Shown here piece after piece: positions 49,847-59,319 of a DNA stretch of 64,000 bases. Each line of letters begins with the position of its first letter. The stretch's first letter is position 1. A program made the translations under genes and the position numbers. This stretch comes from Actinomycetota bacterium (GTDB lineage: Bacteria; Actinomycetota; Acidimicrobiia; Acidimicrobiales; Ilumatobacteraceae). The stretch lies in assembly GCA_030645495.1 (NCBI GenBank), contig JAUSLV010000033.1:62001-126000 (forward strand), written 5' to 3'. The notes beneath the pieces were generated by a model. The model saw only the letters and a program-made list of their open reading frames with translations. It was not told where the DNA came from and did no database searches.

Positions 49847-51970
49847 ATGAGATTCACTGCTCAGCGCGTCCGGATCACTGGTTTCACGATCACGGAGTCG
49901 GGCCCGATCGGCCGTGTGTTCATACCGGCCGCTGAAGAGATGATGGTGCTGTACGGCATCAACGGGGCGGGGAAGTCCACGCTTCTCGAAGCGATCGTGG
50001 CCGGACTGAAAGGAGCGGCAGGTGGAGCGGAGGTTCATCTCGCCGTCGACCGCCCCTTCGAGCGCGGCGATCTCGGCAGCATGGCTGACGACCTGTTACG
50101 CGCTCTGCTGAGGGCAGGGGCTGGACTCATGAACTCGGCCCTGGACGAGATCGGGCACCTTCACCGCTGGGACCCGACCGAATACGGGCTCCCGGAGTCG
50201 ACCGCCACCGAGTATCGAAACCCGGGCGCGTACTTCCTCGACGACAACAACCTGGGGGCAGCTGTTGAAGCCCAGCTCCGATGGGAGTTGCCAGACGGCT
50301 CACCTCTCTCGCAGCTGCCGGCGGAGATCGCCGCGCAGGGTCTTTTCACTCTCCGACCGATCGGTGACAGCGGTGAACCGCTGTGGCGACTGTTCGCGTC
50401 CGCGATAGAGGACGAGACCGCCCCGGCGACTCGGCAATACCTCGCGTGGTGCCGAGAGCAATGGGCTGCTTGGCATCAAGACGGCGGCGATTCCGAGGAC
50501 GCTGAGGTCGTGACCATGGAGCTCCTCGAGAACGGGCCAGCCCCCGAGGACTTCCGCGGGGATTTGGTGTTCGGCGTCGATCGGCCGGCGTGGGTGCCGC
50601 ACGCCATCGAAGACTTCGGAGTGCTCGAAGCCGAGCCAGGGCTCTTTCCAGCGGGGCTTGTGAGCGAGGGTTTCGATCCCGTCGCTGCGACCCTCAGCTA
50701 CCTCGAAGGTCGCCATGGAGAACCGTCTGGCCTGATCGCTGCGATGGATGAGGAGTCGCTGGTTCTCCACCCGCACGTTGAGTCGCGGCTGATCGAAGTC
50801 GTCGAGCGAGCCAACAAGATTCTCCGATTGCTGGTCGACGACGCGCCCGTCGTCGAGCTCACGGTCAACCATCCCAATGAATGGCTCTACGGAGCACAGC
50901 CCCTGGAGTGGGGCGCGTTGGATCTCCCGTCGCTACACCGAGTTGGCCTCCAGAGTCTGAGTAGCTTCCAACGCAGGTGGGCCGCCTTCGCCATCGGACT
51001 CGCAGCGCAGAGCCCGGTACTCAACGGTGACCTTCGTGACGTCTTCCTGATTGTTGACGAGCCAGAGCGGGCGGCTCACCCACGTGCGCTCGCCCACTTG
51101 TCCAAGGGGCTCGCAATGCTCGGCGAGGAGTATGGGGCGCGGGTCGTGGTCGCCTCTCACGCGGCCGATTTCCTGTCGTCGACTTCGGCCCGTTTGATGC
51201 ATGTGCGTCGCGACTCGCAGGGATTCGGTGTCGCCACACCGCTTGCAGCGCCGTTGGCGGCCGACCTGACGGAGGTGCAGTCGCGCCTCGGCATCGGCCC
51301 CGCCGATGTGCTGCAACTGATCCGCGTGTTTCTGATCGTTGAAGGTCAGCACGACGTGGGCGTCATCAACGCGATGTTGGGCGATGCACTGCGGGAACAC
51401 CGCGTTCACCTGATGGCGATGCGCGGAACGCACAACCTCCTGACACTGCTGGACGCTCAGTTCCTCACGACGTTCACCGAGGCGACGTTCGTCGTCGCGC
51501 TCGACCGCACGAGCACGTCGAAAGTGCGCCGCGCTATGGACTCGCTGCGGCAGGCGTGCGACCAGTCGATCCCAACGAGCGCCCGACCGCGGTGGATGCG
51601 GAAGGCGCTGGAGCCGCTGCAGAACGGCACGTCCGAGGAGCGAGCGCTCTCTGAACTGCTGCAGGCCTTGGCGCGTTCGGGCACACTCGACCGATTCGAG
51701 GTGCATGGATTGAGCAAGCCCGACATCATCGAGTATCTGCCAGTTGCCGACTTCTTACCAGATGCCACCAGTTGGGCTGACGCCAAGAAGAGCTGGCCGC
51801 GAGGCACGGACTTCAAGGGGTGGTTACGTTCACTTGGAGCCAATGTGTCGGCGAAGTCGCTGGAGGCCATCGCGTCCCGGGTTGACCACATTCCGAAGGA
51901 CTTCACTGAGTTGGTAGAGACCTGCGAGCGGGCCTCGACAGGTCGACGCTTCAGGGGTGAAGGCGGGTGA
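49847..51970 (+). CDS. ABC-type ATPase fused to a TOPRIM domain (OLD-like)
   Basis: This is a 707-residue protein. Walker A GINGAGKST lies at about 37-45 near the N terminus and Walker B LIVDEPERAAHP at about 400. Between them is a long insert with a glycine/proline-rich part. A TOPRIM-like acidic motif VEGQHD follows at about 498 and VALDRT at about 552. This order is that of OLD-family ATPase-nucleases, as in Gabija GajA and P2 OLD. Whether the TOPRIM is catalytic is uncertain, since the second metal motif is short. ATG 49847 was chosen because the frame upstream overlaps the methyltransferase and has no other start with a site. It sits in the same direction as the three genes before it. 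Confidence 0.85.
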   Translation: MRFTAQRVRITGFTITESGPIGRVFIPAAEEMMVLYGINGAGKSTLLEAIVAGLKGAAGGAEVHLAVDRPFERGDLGSMADDLLRALLRAGAGLMNSALDEIGHLHRWDPTEYGLPESTATEYRNPGAYFLDDNNLGAAVEAQLRWELPDGSPLSQLPAEIAAQGLFTLRPIGDSGEPLWRLFASAIEDETAPATRQYLAWCREQWAAWHQDGGDSEDAEVVTMELLENGPAPEDFRGDLVFGVDRPAWVPHAIEDFGVLEAEPGLFPAGLVSEGFDPVAATLSYLEGRHGEPSGLIAAMDEESLVLHPHVESRLIEVVERANKILRLLVDDAPVVELTVNHPNEWLYGAQPLEWGALDLPSLHRVGLQSLSSFQRRWAAFAIGLAAQSPVLNGDLRDVFLIVDEPERAAHPRALAHLSKGLAMLGEEYGARVVVASHAADFLSSTSARLMHVRRDSQGFGVATPLAAPLAADLTEVQSRLGIGPADVLQLIRVFLIVEGQHDVGVINAMLGDALREHRVHLMAMRGTHNLLTLLDAQFLTTFTEATFVVALDRTSTSKVRRAMDSLRQACDQSIPTSARPRWMRKALEPLQNGTSEERALSELLQALARSGTLDRFEVHGLSKPDIIEYLPVADFLPDATSWADAKKSWPRGTDFKGWLRSLGANVSAKSLEAIASRVDHIPKDFTELVETCERASTGRRFRGEGG

Positions 51971-52019
51971 AGCCGGCGGAAGGCCAAAGCTTGTTCGCTG
52001 CCAGACAGATTGGACGAGG

Positions 52020-52907
52020 ATGAACGACAGGTTTGAGGAGAAGTCCTTCGAGACTGCGGCGAACTACGAGTTTGCTCAGCTAGGAGGCGCAGGCGGCTGC
52101 CCTGCCTGCGGGCTGCGGTACTGCGCCTTCTGCGGATGGTTATCTGCTGGCGCAACGATCGACATATGGTCGCCCGGTCAAGTTCTTGAGGGTGCTCTCG
52201 GGTTCGACGTTCTCGTTGACGTTCAAGGTGACGCGAGCAGGATTGGTGCGCTCATTGGTGCAGCGATACCTCCCGGGATGTATTGGCAACCGATGTACGG
52301 TCATCATCCTGGAGTTACATCGGCACCGAGCTGGGCGTCGCTCTTTATCCAGTACAAGCGGCCTGATTGGGTCACGCGTCGTCGGGGAAAGTTCTTGAAG
52401 CTCTTCCCTGGCCCGTTCCATCGATTCGCTCTCGACGCAAACCAACATGCTGCGCTGATCCGCCTTCGGTCGGCAGCGGCGGGACAGGCGCTCGCGCTTT
52501 ACGCTTCACCTCGCTTCCACACGAACACGGACCTGGCCTTCCACCGGTCAAGGCGCCTGGTGCTCGAACGCACTGCATTCATCGACGTCGGCACCACTCC
52601 TGGTCATCAACACGGTGCGTACGACGAGTCGATCGCACGGCTCTGCTCCGAGCCTGAGGAGGTGTCCGCTCTTGGACTCCCGGCGCTGCTGGCCGCCGTC
52701 AGGCGTCTCGACCTTCCAACCTGGGACTCGGTTGGCGACGGGTTAAGGGCTCACCTGGAGATGATCGCACTGGCAGTAGAACCTCCGACCCAGGATCGAG
52801 ACACCCCGTCGTCCGTTGATCGCCCGGTTGAGTTCCGAATTGAGTCGATTCTCTCGTTCGTCGCACAGAACAATCTGACCTGGCTTCTGTGCGCAGTCGG
52901 TCGTTGA
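52020..52907 (+). CDS. Unrecognised zinc-ribbon protein in the defence array
   Basis: This is a 295-residue soluble protein. Near the N terminus CPACGLRYCAFC is a compact zinc-ribbon-like cluster. It follows FETAANYEFAQL, a short helix also seen at the start of some nuclease-associated proteins. Later there are LFIQYKRPDWV, FALDANQHAAL, ALYASPRFHTNTDL and GHQHGAYDE. These look like conserved blocks of one family, but I cannot name it. A Q-x-K after a beta strand could belong to a PD-(D/E)XK fold; this is speculative. ATG 52020 comes 50 bases after the ATPase stop; McrB follows after another 50 bases. Confidence 0.65.
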   Translation: MNDRFEEKSFETAANYEFAQLGGAGGCPACGLRYCAFCGWLSAGATIDIWSPGQVLEGALGFDVLVDVQGDASRIGALIGAAIPPGMYWQPMYGHHPGVTSAPSWASLFIQYKRPDWVTRRRGKFLKLFPGPFHRFALDANQHAALIRLRSAAAGQALALYASPRFHTNTDLAFHRSRRLVLERTAFIDVGTTPGHQHGAYDESIARLCSEPEEVSALGLPALLAAVRRLDLPTWDSVGDGLRAHLEMIALAVEPPTQDRDTPSSVDRPVEFRIESILSFVAQNNLTWLLCAVGR

Positions 52908-52957
52908 TCAGACTCATCGGGAGTCCCGTCCTCGCCGAGCTGATCTAGGGTCGTCGT

Positions 52958-54709
52958 ATGGCCAATTCAACCTTCTGGCAGACAGCGGGCATGCGGGCGA
53001 CGCTTGAGCTCCTTGCGGCGCGCGTTGGCCCGATGCCTCGCAACGAGGTCATGGCATCGCTCCGCGAACGCCTCGCACCGGACGGTGTCGACGTAGAGGT
53101 ACAGAGCAACAAGCACGAACGTTGGTGGAGCTACATCGCCTGGGGCACCAGCTATCTCGTCGCCGCCGAGTGGATGATCAAAGACGGTTCCGGGGTGTGG
53201 AGCATCACCGACAAGGGCCGCGCGGCGCTGCAGCAGTACGTCGATCCAAACGAGCTCCGACGGGTGGCGGTGAAGGCCTATCGCGATGCACGCGCAGACG
53301 CGGCCGAACAGGCAACCCGTCGTGCCTGGTTGGTCCGAGGTTCCTCGGTCCTCGGCGTGAACCTCGTTCCTCAGTGGCTGGTGGACGGATGGTGCAGTCT
53401 TGCAGCATCGCAACTCCCGGCTATCGAGGCGACAATTGAGCGAGACACGCTGATTGCCATTGCCGATGCCGCCTACGAGCATCTCAAGGTGCAGGAGCGG
53501 CGCTCCAAGGTGAACGAGATCGCGGACTTCGTGTGCAAGATGAAGGTCGGCGATGTACTACTTACCACGAGCGACGACGGAGTGTTCATCGGCGATGTGA
53601 AGGGTGAGTGGGAATATCAGCCCTCTGAAAGCGGACGGTCCAACCTTCGGCGCGACGTCTCGTGGCGAAACGCAGATGCCGGTGTCGACTTTGGCGATCT
53701 CCCCGGAGCGCTTCAAGCGAAGCTCAAGACTGGGGACACGATCGCCGACATCACCGGCGAGCTGGTATCGATCGAAGATCTCACCCTTGACCCAACCGAT
53801 GGAGTCGAACTCCCGGCGACTGAAGCTCGTCAACCGCACATCGAGTTCGGAAAGCTGGCTGCCTCAGTCGCCGCCGACCTGTTCCTTTCCGAGCCGTGGC
53901 TCGCTGAGTTTGTCGAGCTGCTAAACGAAAAGCGCCAAATCGTGCTCTACGGGCCTCCCGGGACCGGCAAGACATTCCTCGCTCGGAGGATCGCCGCCCA
54001 TCTCGTCGGGGAGCAGCAAGTGCGACTTGTGCAGTTTCACCCGTCGTACACTTACGAGGACTTCTTTGAGGGATTTCGCCCGTCGCCCGGCGCGGCACAG
54101 GGCACTGTCTCGCTTGAGCTAAGGGCGGGTCCGCTTCGCCGGCTCGCTACCGAGGCTAAGGAGCACCTCGACCAAGCATTCATCTTGGTGATCGATGAAC
54201 TCAACCGAGCAAACATTGCCAAGGTGTTCGGCGAGCTGTACTTCCTGCTCGAGTATCGAGACCAAGGCGTCGAGGTGCTCTACGGCGGTGAGCCATTCAC
54301 GCTGCCGACGAACCTCTACTTCGTGTGCACCATGAACACTGCCGACCGATCGATCGCTCTCCTCGACGCGGCAATGCGTCGACGCTTCGCCTTCGTTGAG
54401 CTACACCCAGCGACACAGCCGACGGAGTCGATGCTCCGGGACTGGCTTGCCCGCAAGGAGCTGCCGCCGACAGCCGGCGCTCTGCTCGGACTGTTGAACG
54501 CTGCGATCGAAGACCGGGACGCACACATCGGCCCGTCGTACTTCATGACCTCCGACCAGTCGAAGGAGCGGCTTGCCCGCATCTGGCGAACGCAGATCGT
54601 GCCGCTGCTGCAGGAGACCCACTACGACCGTTGGACTTCGACGTCTTCGAGGTTCGACTTCGAGGCGTTGTACGGGAAAGCGATCGCCCAGCTCGACGCG
54701 CCGGCATGA
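52958..54709 (+). CDS. mcrB: McrB-type AAA+ GTPase
   Basis: This is a 583-residue protein. The N-terminal winged-helix (about 1-100, MRATLELLAARVGPMPRNEVM to TDKGRAAL) resembles Mrr_N domains. A middle region follows that probably senses DNA. The AAA+ motor has Walker A GPPGTGKT (about 332-339), the McrB-specific LVQFHPSYTYEDFFEGFRP, Walker B VIDELNRANI (about 411) and sensor MNTADRS (about 459). McrB GTPases translocate on DNA and activate the McrC nuclease, cutting modified DNA. It overlaps mcrC by four bases (ATGA). Here the sensor is a winged helix and not the DUF3578 of E. coli McrB, so target specificity may differ. Confidence 0.93.
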   Translation: MANSTFWQTAGMRATLELLAARVGPMPRNEVMASLRERLAPDGVDVEVQSNKHERWWSYIAWGTSYLVAAEWMIKDGSGVWSITDKGRAALQQYVDPNELRRVAVKAYRDARADAAEQATRRAWLVRGSSVLGVNLVPQWLVDGWCSLAASQLPAIEATIERDTLIAIADAAYEHLKVQERRSKVNEIADFVCKMKVGDVLLTTSDDGVFIGDVKGEWEYQPSESGRSNLRRDVSWRNADAGVDFGDLPGALQAKLKTGDTIADITGELVSIEDLTLDPTDGVELPATEARQPHIEFGKLAASVAADLFLSEPWLAEFVELLNEKRQIVLYGPPGTGKTFLARRIAAHLVGEQQVRLVQFHPSYTYEDFFEGFRPSPGAAQGTVSLELRAGPLRRLATEAKEHLDQAFILVIDELNRANIAKVFGELYFLLEYRDQGVEVLYGGEPFTLPTNLYFVCTMNTADRSIALLDAAMRRRFAFVELHPATQPTESMLRDWLARKELPPTAGALLGLLNAAIEDRDAHIGPSYFMTSDQSKERLARIWRTQIVPLLQETHYDRWTSTSSRFDFEALYGKAIAQLDAPA

Positions 54710-55899
54710 CCACGATCGAGGTGCCCGAGTCCGGCTACGGCGCGGAGGTCGACCTGACCGTTCATCAGGCCGCAATGCTGACGACGTCGAAGATCGTCTC
54801 AGTTGCGCCGATCGAAGCCGGGCGCTGGCTCGTGACTGGAACCGGGAAGGTCGGCGTCGCCCAGATCGACGACATCACCTTGCGAGTCACGCCGAAGCTG
54901 CCGATCGGACGGATCTTCTACCTCCTCGGCTTCGGTCGCCGGTTCGATTGGAGAGACGATCTCGTTCCGTACGAAACAGCCACGGACCTGGTGCACATCC
55001 TCGCCGACGCCTTTGTCCGACAGGCCGACCGCGCACTGGGTCGAGGAGTAATACAGGGATACGTTGAACGCGACGACGAACTCGCCGTCGTCCGAGGTCG
55101 GATGCGATACCGAGAGCAGGTCACCCGACGCTTCGGACAGATCACACCACTGCTGGTGCGGTACGACGACTTCACCATCGACGTCGCCGAGAACCAACTC
55201 ATTCGAGCCGCCGCGAAGATCCTCCGCACAGTTCCCGGCCTTGATCCGATCTTCACCCGAAAGCTTCGGGCGATCATGCAACGCCTCGACGACGTGAGCG
55301 ACCTGATCCCCGGGCAGCCGTTGCCGAACTGGCGCGCAAGCCGTCGCAACGCTCACTACGACACCGTCTTGTGGTTCGCCTCAATGGTGCTCAAGCACCG
55401 GTCCGTCGACCTCCCGGCTGGTGCCGTCGAGGTGAATGGGTTCATCATCGACATGGCCACCGTCTTCGAGGACTTCGTCACCGCAGCCCTGACCGACTCG
55501 TTGGAGAAGATCGACGGGCGAGTTCGTCCGCAGGACCCGCAGACGCTGGATTTGACCGACACGGTGAAGATGGCACCGGACCTCGTCTGGTACCGAGGCG
55601 GCAGGCCGATCGCAGTGATCGATGCGAAGTACAAGGTCGAGAAGGTGGCCGGCTACCCGAACGCCGACCTCTACCAGATGCTGGCGTATTGCACTGCGCT
55701 CGGGCTGCCAGTTGGCCATCTCGTCTACGCCAAAGGCAACGAGGCCGAGCAGCAGCTGATCGTGCGGGGGAGCGGCGTGCAACTCCACGCCCACGCCCTC
55801 GACTTGGAACTGATGCCAGCTCACCTGCTCGCACAGGTCGACGATGTCGCCACGAAGATCCTCGATGCCTCACCGCTCACGCCGGCAGTGGGTAGCTGA
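54706..55899 (+). CDS. mcrC: McrC-type nuclease subunit
   Basis: This is a 397-residue partner of McrB. The N-terminal beta-rich domain (1-110) is McrC-like, with ITLRVTPKLPIGRIFYLLGF. A middle domain with YVERDDELAVVRGRM and FTIDVAENQLIRAA follows. The PD-(D/E)XK nuclease site is visible as APDLVWYRGGRPIAVIDAKYK, with Asp at about 292 and D-A-K at about 306-308. All the catalytic residues of the fold appear present. ATG 54706 overlaps the mcrB stop. A DUF429 gene begins one base after its stop, which argues that the three proteins are made together. Confidence 0.93.
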   Translation: MTTIEVPESGYGAEVDLTVHQAAMLTTSKIVSVAPIEAGRWLVTGTGKVGVAQIDDITLRVTPKLPIGRIFYLLGFGRRFDWRDDLVPYETATDLVHILADAFVRQADRALGRGVIQGYVERDDELAVVRGRMRYREQVTRRFGQITPLLVRYDDFTIDVAENQLIRAAAKILRTVPGLDPIFTRKLRAIMQRLDDVSDLIPGQPLPNWRASRRNAHYDTVLWFASMVLKHRSVDLPAGAVEVNGFIIDMATVFEDFVTAALTDSLEKIDGRVRPQDPQTLDLTDTVKMAPDLVWYRGGRPIAVIDAKYKVEKVAGYPNADLYQMLAYCTALGLPVGHLVYAKGNEAEQQLIVRGSGVQLHAHALDLELMPAHLLAQVDDVATKILDASPLTPAVGS

Positions 55900-55900
55900 G

Positions 55901-56692
55901 ATGAGAGTCCTCGGGATCGACCTCGCATGGGCGACCAACAAGAAGTCCGGCGTCTCAAACGAGACCGGTGTCGTCGCGGTTGAGTCCGACGGAACCGTGG
56001 TCGATGCGGGTTGGACGCGTGGGCTCGACGAGACCCTCGACTGGATCGCGGCCAACGCTGGAGGGAACACGTTCGCCATGATCGACGCCCCGCTCGTCGT
56101 GACGAACGCCGCCGGACAGCGCGGTTGCGAGCGGCAGACGGGCCAGCGGTACGGCCGATGGAAGGTTTCGGCGAACAGCACCAATCTCACTTCGCGGAAC
56201 CTCGGTGGCCAGGAGCTGCGCCTCCTGCTCGAGGCGGGCGGGTGGATCTACAACGCCGGCTGGTCCGGGCCACCAGTGGCGGGCCGACACTTCAGCGAGT
56301 GCTACCCGTACACGGCGCTGGTCGGTGCGGCAGAACTCGGCTATGACGACGAGCGTCCCGTGTACAAGCGGAAGCCGAAGTCGATGACTACTCCAGCGTT
56401 TCGACAGCACCGGGCGGCTGTGTGTGACGATCTGATTGGCCGTCTCGACGCGCTCGCCGCTGTCGATCCGGCGCTTCGGCTCAGGACGCATCCAGTGACG
56501 GCGGCGCTACTGCATGAGCGGAGTCCCATTGTCGATGCCGCCTACAAGCACCGTGAGGATCTCGTTGACGCAGCGATCTGCGCATGGTCCGGCCTGCTCT
56601 GGCTTCGCCACGGGTTGGAGCGGTGCCAAGTCCTAGGTGAGTACGAGAGACAGCCGACCATCATCGCTCCAGCCCGTCTTGAGCAACGCTGA
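55901..56692 (+). CDS. DUF429 protein, RNase H-fold nuclease-like
   Basis: This is a 263-residue protein. The start MRVLGIDLAWA, then IDAPLVV, CERQTGQRYGR, FSECYPYTALV and the late HREDLVDAAICAWSGLL are the blocks of DUF429. That family is predicted to have an RNase H-like fold; conserved acidic residues (Asp in GIDLAW, Asp in IDAP, Glu in SECYP and Asp in DLVDA) could bind metal. The start is one base after the mcrC stop. DUF429 genes occur next to restriction and defence genes, but a defined role is not known to me. It closes the co-directional array. Confidence 0.85.
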   Translation: MRVLGIDLAWATNKKSGVSNETGVVAVESDGTVVDAGWTRGLDETLDWIAANAGGNTFAMIDAPLVVTNAAGQRGCERQTGQRYGRWKVSANSTNLTSRNLGGQELRLLLEAGGWIYNAGWSGPPVAGRHFSECYPYTALVGAAELGYDDERPVYKRKPKSMTTPAFRQHRAAVCDDLIGRLDALAAVDPALRLRTHPVTAALLHERSPIVDAAYKHREDLVDAAICAWSGLLWLRHGLERCQVLGEYERQPTIIAPARLEQR

Positions 56693-56794
56693 CGGGCGTG
56701 TACTGGCCGACACCTGCTTCAACTTCTAACGAGACGGAGTCGACGTCGGTCGTAAACGCGGACAGATCTTCTGAGCCTGTCGAAGGGCTGAGTG

Positions 56795-57190
56795 CTACTC
56801 AAAGAACGCCGTCGAAGCGCGATCGAGAAGTGTCATCTCTTTCAGCCTCGAAGGTAGGCGCTCTGCGAATTGTTCTGGAGCTGCTGACAACAGCGCCGCG
56901 GAGGCGTCGCCCGAGAACGCGGACGATGCGGTTTGAAAGGCGCCAAGAAAGGAGCTGGTCTTCGTGAGCTCGCTAGCAAATAGCGCGCCGAAGGCAGCTG
57001 CAGCCCACCAGTTGGTCGGCCACAAATGCGATACGACGGCTTGTGTCCGTCTGGCCGTAACACCAGAAATGCCGACACTTGAGGGCCCCCCGAGTGCTGC
57101 TGCGCGGTATCGCAGGCGTTGAGTACGAGCAGCCGTCGATCGGTCTGTACCTGGACCACGGAACCACCGTGATGTCGGACATGCAAGAGC
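56795..57190 (-). pseudogene. Broken CHAT-type caspase-like protease remnant
   Basis: On the minus strand two frames hold pieces of one CHAT (caspase HetF-associated with TPR) domain. The frame around 57186-57085 reads LHVRHHGG and then RRLLVLNACDTAQ, which are the catalytic His and Cys motifs. In a different frame, at about 57075-56900, QAVVSHLWPTNWWAAAAFGALFASEL is the usual C-terminal block. A frameshift near 57080 separates them and an in-frame stop precedes the first piece. The 794 bases from 56693 to 57486 hold nothing else convincing. CHAT proteases occur in abortive-infection systems, so this may be debris of an older defence gene. Confidence 0.6.
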
Positions 57191-57486
57191 TATCGGCACG
57201 CGTGTTGTGGCTCTGGAGGATTTGAGCGTGGACCACAGGCGAGCGCCGCAGCAAGTGCAACGAGATGTAACGGGTCGGCCGTGACATTTCGTAGCATTTC
57301 GCCCACGGCGTTCCTTCCTCACACCTACTCTCGCCGCTGCGGGACGCCGACAGCGGTTGACCAGCCGCTACGGCTGCGCAGTACGGTTGGTCGCGAGGAT
57401 CGTGGGACCGACAAGGACTCACTGCTGCGGCGCCTACGCTGATGACCAGCAGGTCGGTCGGCCCATGTCGAGAGGAATTGTCGCAG

Positions 57487-58836
57487 ATGGACTACAACCC
57501 GTTCACTGCGAAGCTCCGAGTCGCCGAGGACGAGATCGAGGATCTGCAGGGCCGTCGGGCTGACCTCTTGGAGCAAGTCAGCTGGGCGACACACTTCGAC
57601 CTCGAAGGTGAGCTCGCCGAGATCACGCGCGTCCGTTCTGACCTGGAGGTGCGCGCTGCCGAAGTTGCGCAGCGGGAGGAGAGGATTCTCGAGCTTGACA
57701 AGAAGCGTCGCCAACTAGCGTCGGAGACTTCGGGCCTCGAGAGCAAAGCCCGCATCGGCTTGAACGTTCTTCGCTGGTTCACGACTGAACACGACATCGC
57801 GAAAGCGCAACTCGCTGCGCACAGGCGGGAGATCGACCGCCTTCGCAAGCTCGCGCAAGCCGCCGGCTCAGAGCGCGAACAGCTTGCGAGTGAGGTGACG
57901 CAGCTCACGGGCCGCGTCACTGGCCTGGAGCGTGCTCTTGAACGCTTCAGGGAGTTCCGATCGGTGGACGCCGATGTGGCGATAGCGAGTATTGACACGG
58001 AGCTGCCGCGTTTCCAGGCGAGGCGAGATCATCTCAAGGCCCGTGCGGCGGACGTCGACCGTGCAGTCGAAGGCCCACTGGCGGAACTCGCAAAGTATGA
58101 GTCTGAGATCCGAGACCACGAGTCGACGATCGCCAAGCTGAGATCTGAGCTGTCCCGACTGGAGGGCCAGATCGCTGAGGCCGACAGCATCGACAAGAAG
58201 TTGACCAATGCCGCTAACAGCTACGAGAAGGCCCTGCTGCATCAGGAGTGCGACCGGCGATTCGGGGATAGTTCACCTCGGGCGGCAGTGCGTCTCCTTC
58301 GGTCGCAGATGCGCTTGCTGCCGAGCGGCATCCGCGATCGCGAGCAGCAGATCGACCGCATCCGCCGGAACATGGGTAAGACCGAGCAGCGAATCGCGAG
58401 ACTGGCAGAGGTCGCGGCACGCGAAATCGATGCGCTGATCATTGACGGCAACAACTGCTGTTACCAAGACAGCGACTTCATTGGGCTCGCAGCACTTATC
58501 GCGATGACCCAGAAGCTCGCTGAGAGGTACGTCGTCACGGTCGTCTTTGACGCCGACATCCGAGGACTTCTCGGGGTTAGCGGCGACGACCTGCGCGCTG
58601 CGCTGCCTACAGCGGTCGTGCATGTTGTGGCAACGCATGTCAAGGCGGACGAGACGATCCTTGACGCTGCCCATGAGTCCACGGCGTGGGTGGTTTCAAA
58701 TGATCGATTCGGCGACTATCGCGAAAAGGCTGCCGTCAAGGAAGGCAGAGTCATTCGACACGAGATCGTGCGCGGCCGCGTCCTCGTCCACGATCTCGGT
58801 GTCAACGAACCGAATGCCGAACCGAGTGGGCCATGA
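57487..58836 (+). CDS. Coiled-coil protein with C-terminal NYN/PIN-like ribonuclease domain
   Basis: This is a 449-residue protein. Residues 5-300 are almost wholly coiled coil, with heptad-rich stretches broken near 85-100 by WFTTEHDIAK. The C-terminal 135 residues begin with LIIDGNNCCYQ (about 316) and continue VVTVVFDADI, KADETILDAAHE and VVSNDRFGDY (about 402). These are the acidic blocks of an NYN/PIN-type ribonuclease. ATG 57487 is preceded by AGAGGAA. A nuclease on a long coiled coil suggests oligomer-controlled RNA cleavage, as in toxin or abortive-infection proteins. That role is inferred. A small acidic gene follows on the same strand. Confidence 0.78.
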   Translation: MDYNPFTAKLRVAEDEIEDLQGRRADLLEQVSWATHFDLEGELAEITRVRSDLEVRAAEVAQREERILELDKKRRQLASETSGLESKARIGLNVLRWFTTEHDIAKAQLAAHRREIDRLRKLAQAAGSEREQLASEVTQLTGRVTGLERALERFREFRSVDADVAIASIDTELPRFQARRDHLKARAADVDRAVEGPLAELAKYESEIRDHESTIAKLRSELSRLEGQIAEADSIDKKLTNAANSYEKALLHQECDRRFGDSSPRAAVRLLRSQMRLLPSGIRDREQQIDRIRRNMGKTEQRIARLAEVAAREIDALIIDGNNCCYQDSDFIGLAALIAMTQKLAERYVVTVVFDADIRGLLGVSGDDLRAALPTAVVHVVATHVKADETILDAAHESTAWVVSNDRFGDYREKAAVKEGRVIRHEIVRGRVLVHDLGVNEPNAEPSGP

Positions 58837-58977
58837 GACTGTGTGTTTGCCGGATCCTGTGCTTGAGGCGCGGCGCTTCGTCCTTGCTTACAGCGCGGGA
58901 GCTTCGCGCCTGCGGCATGATTGGCTCGCACAGGTGACTGACTCAGGCGGTCGCCAACAAATGGAGGACGGAGAGTC

Positions 58978-59319
58978 GTGGACCGGAACGAGAAGAACAA
59001 GCTCAGGGAGGCCATCGGCGAGCACGTGGATGTGAGCAATGCTCGTCTGAGCGACGATGAAGCAGTATTTCTGAACGACTTCATCGAGGAATACGACGAC
59101 AAGTTCAAAGGCCAGAGCACGACTCGCCAGGTCAGCCATGACGGCTGGAGTTCAGAGGGAAAGTACACCCGCACCGAGGAGTACACGGACACATTCACAG
59201 ACGACGTCGGCATTCGCGAGGACTATCAGTTCCACGACGATGACGGCCAATCCGGAGGATCGTCTAGGGAGATCAAGGACGCGCGAGGGATCCTGAACTG
59301 GTTCAAGGGCCATAGCTAG
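58978..59319 (+). CDS. Small acidic protein of unknown function
   Basis: This is a 113-residue, very acidic protein starting at GTG 58978, with GGAGG at 58963-58967. It is rich in Asp, Glu, Ser and Thr, with no domain I recognise. It follows the NYN-domain gene by 141 bases. A partner or inhibitor of that protein is possible by position only. Confidence 0.55.
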   Translation: MDRNEKNKLREAIGEHVDVSNARLSDDEAVFLNDFIEEYDDKFKGQSTTRQVSHDGWSSEGKYTRTEEYTDTFTDDVGIREDYQFHDDDGQSGGSSREIKDARGILNWFKGHS

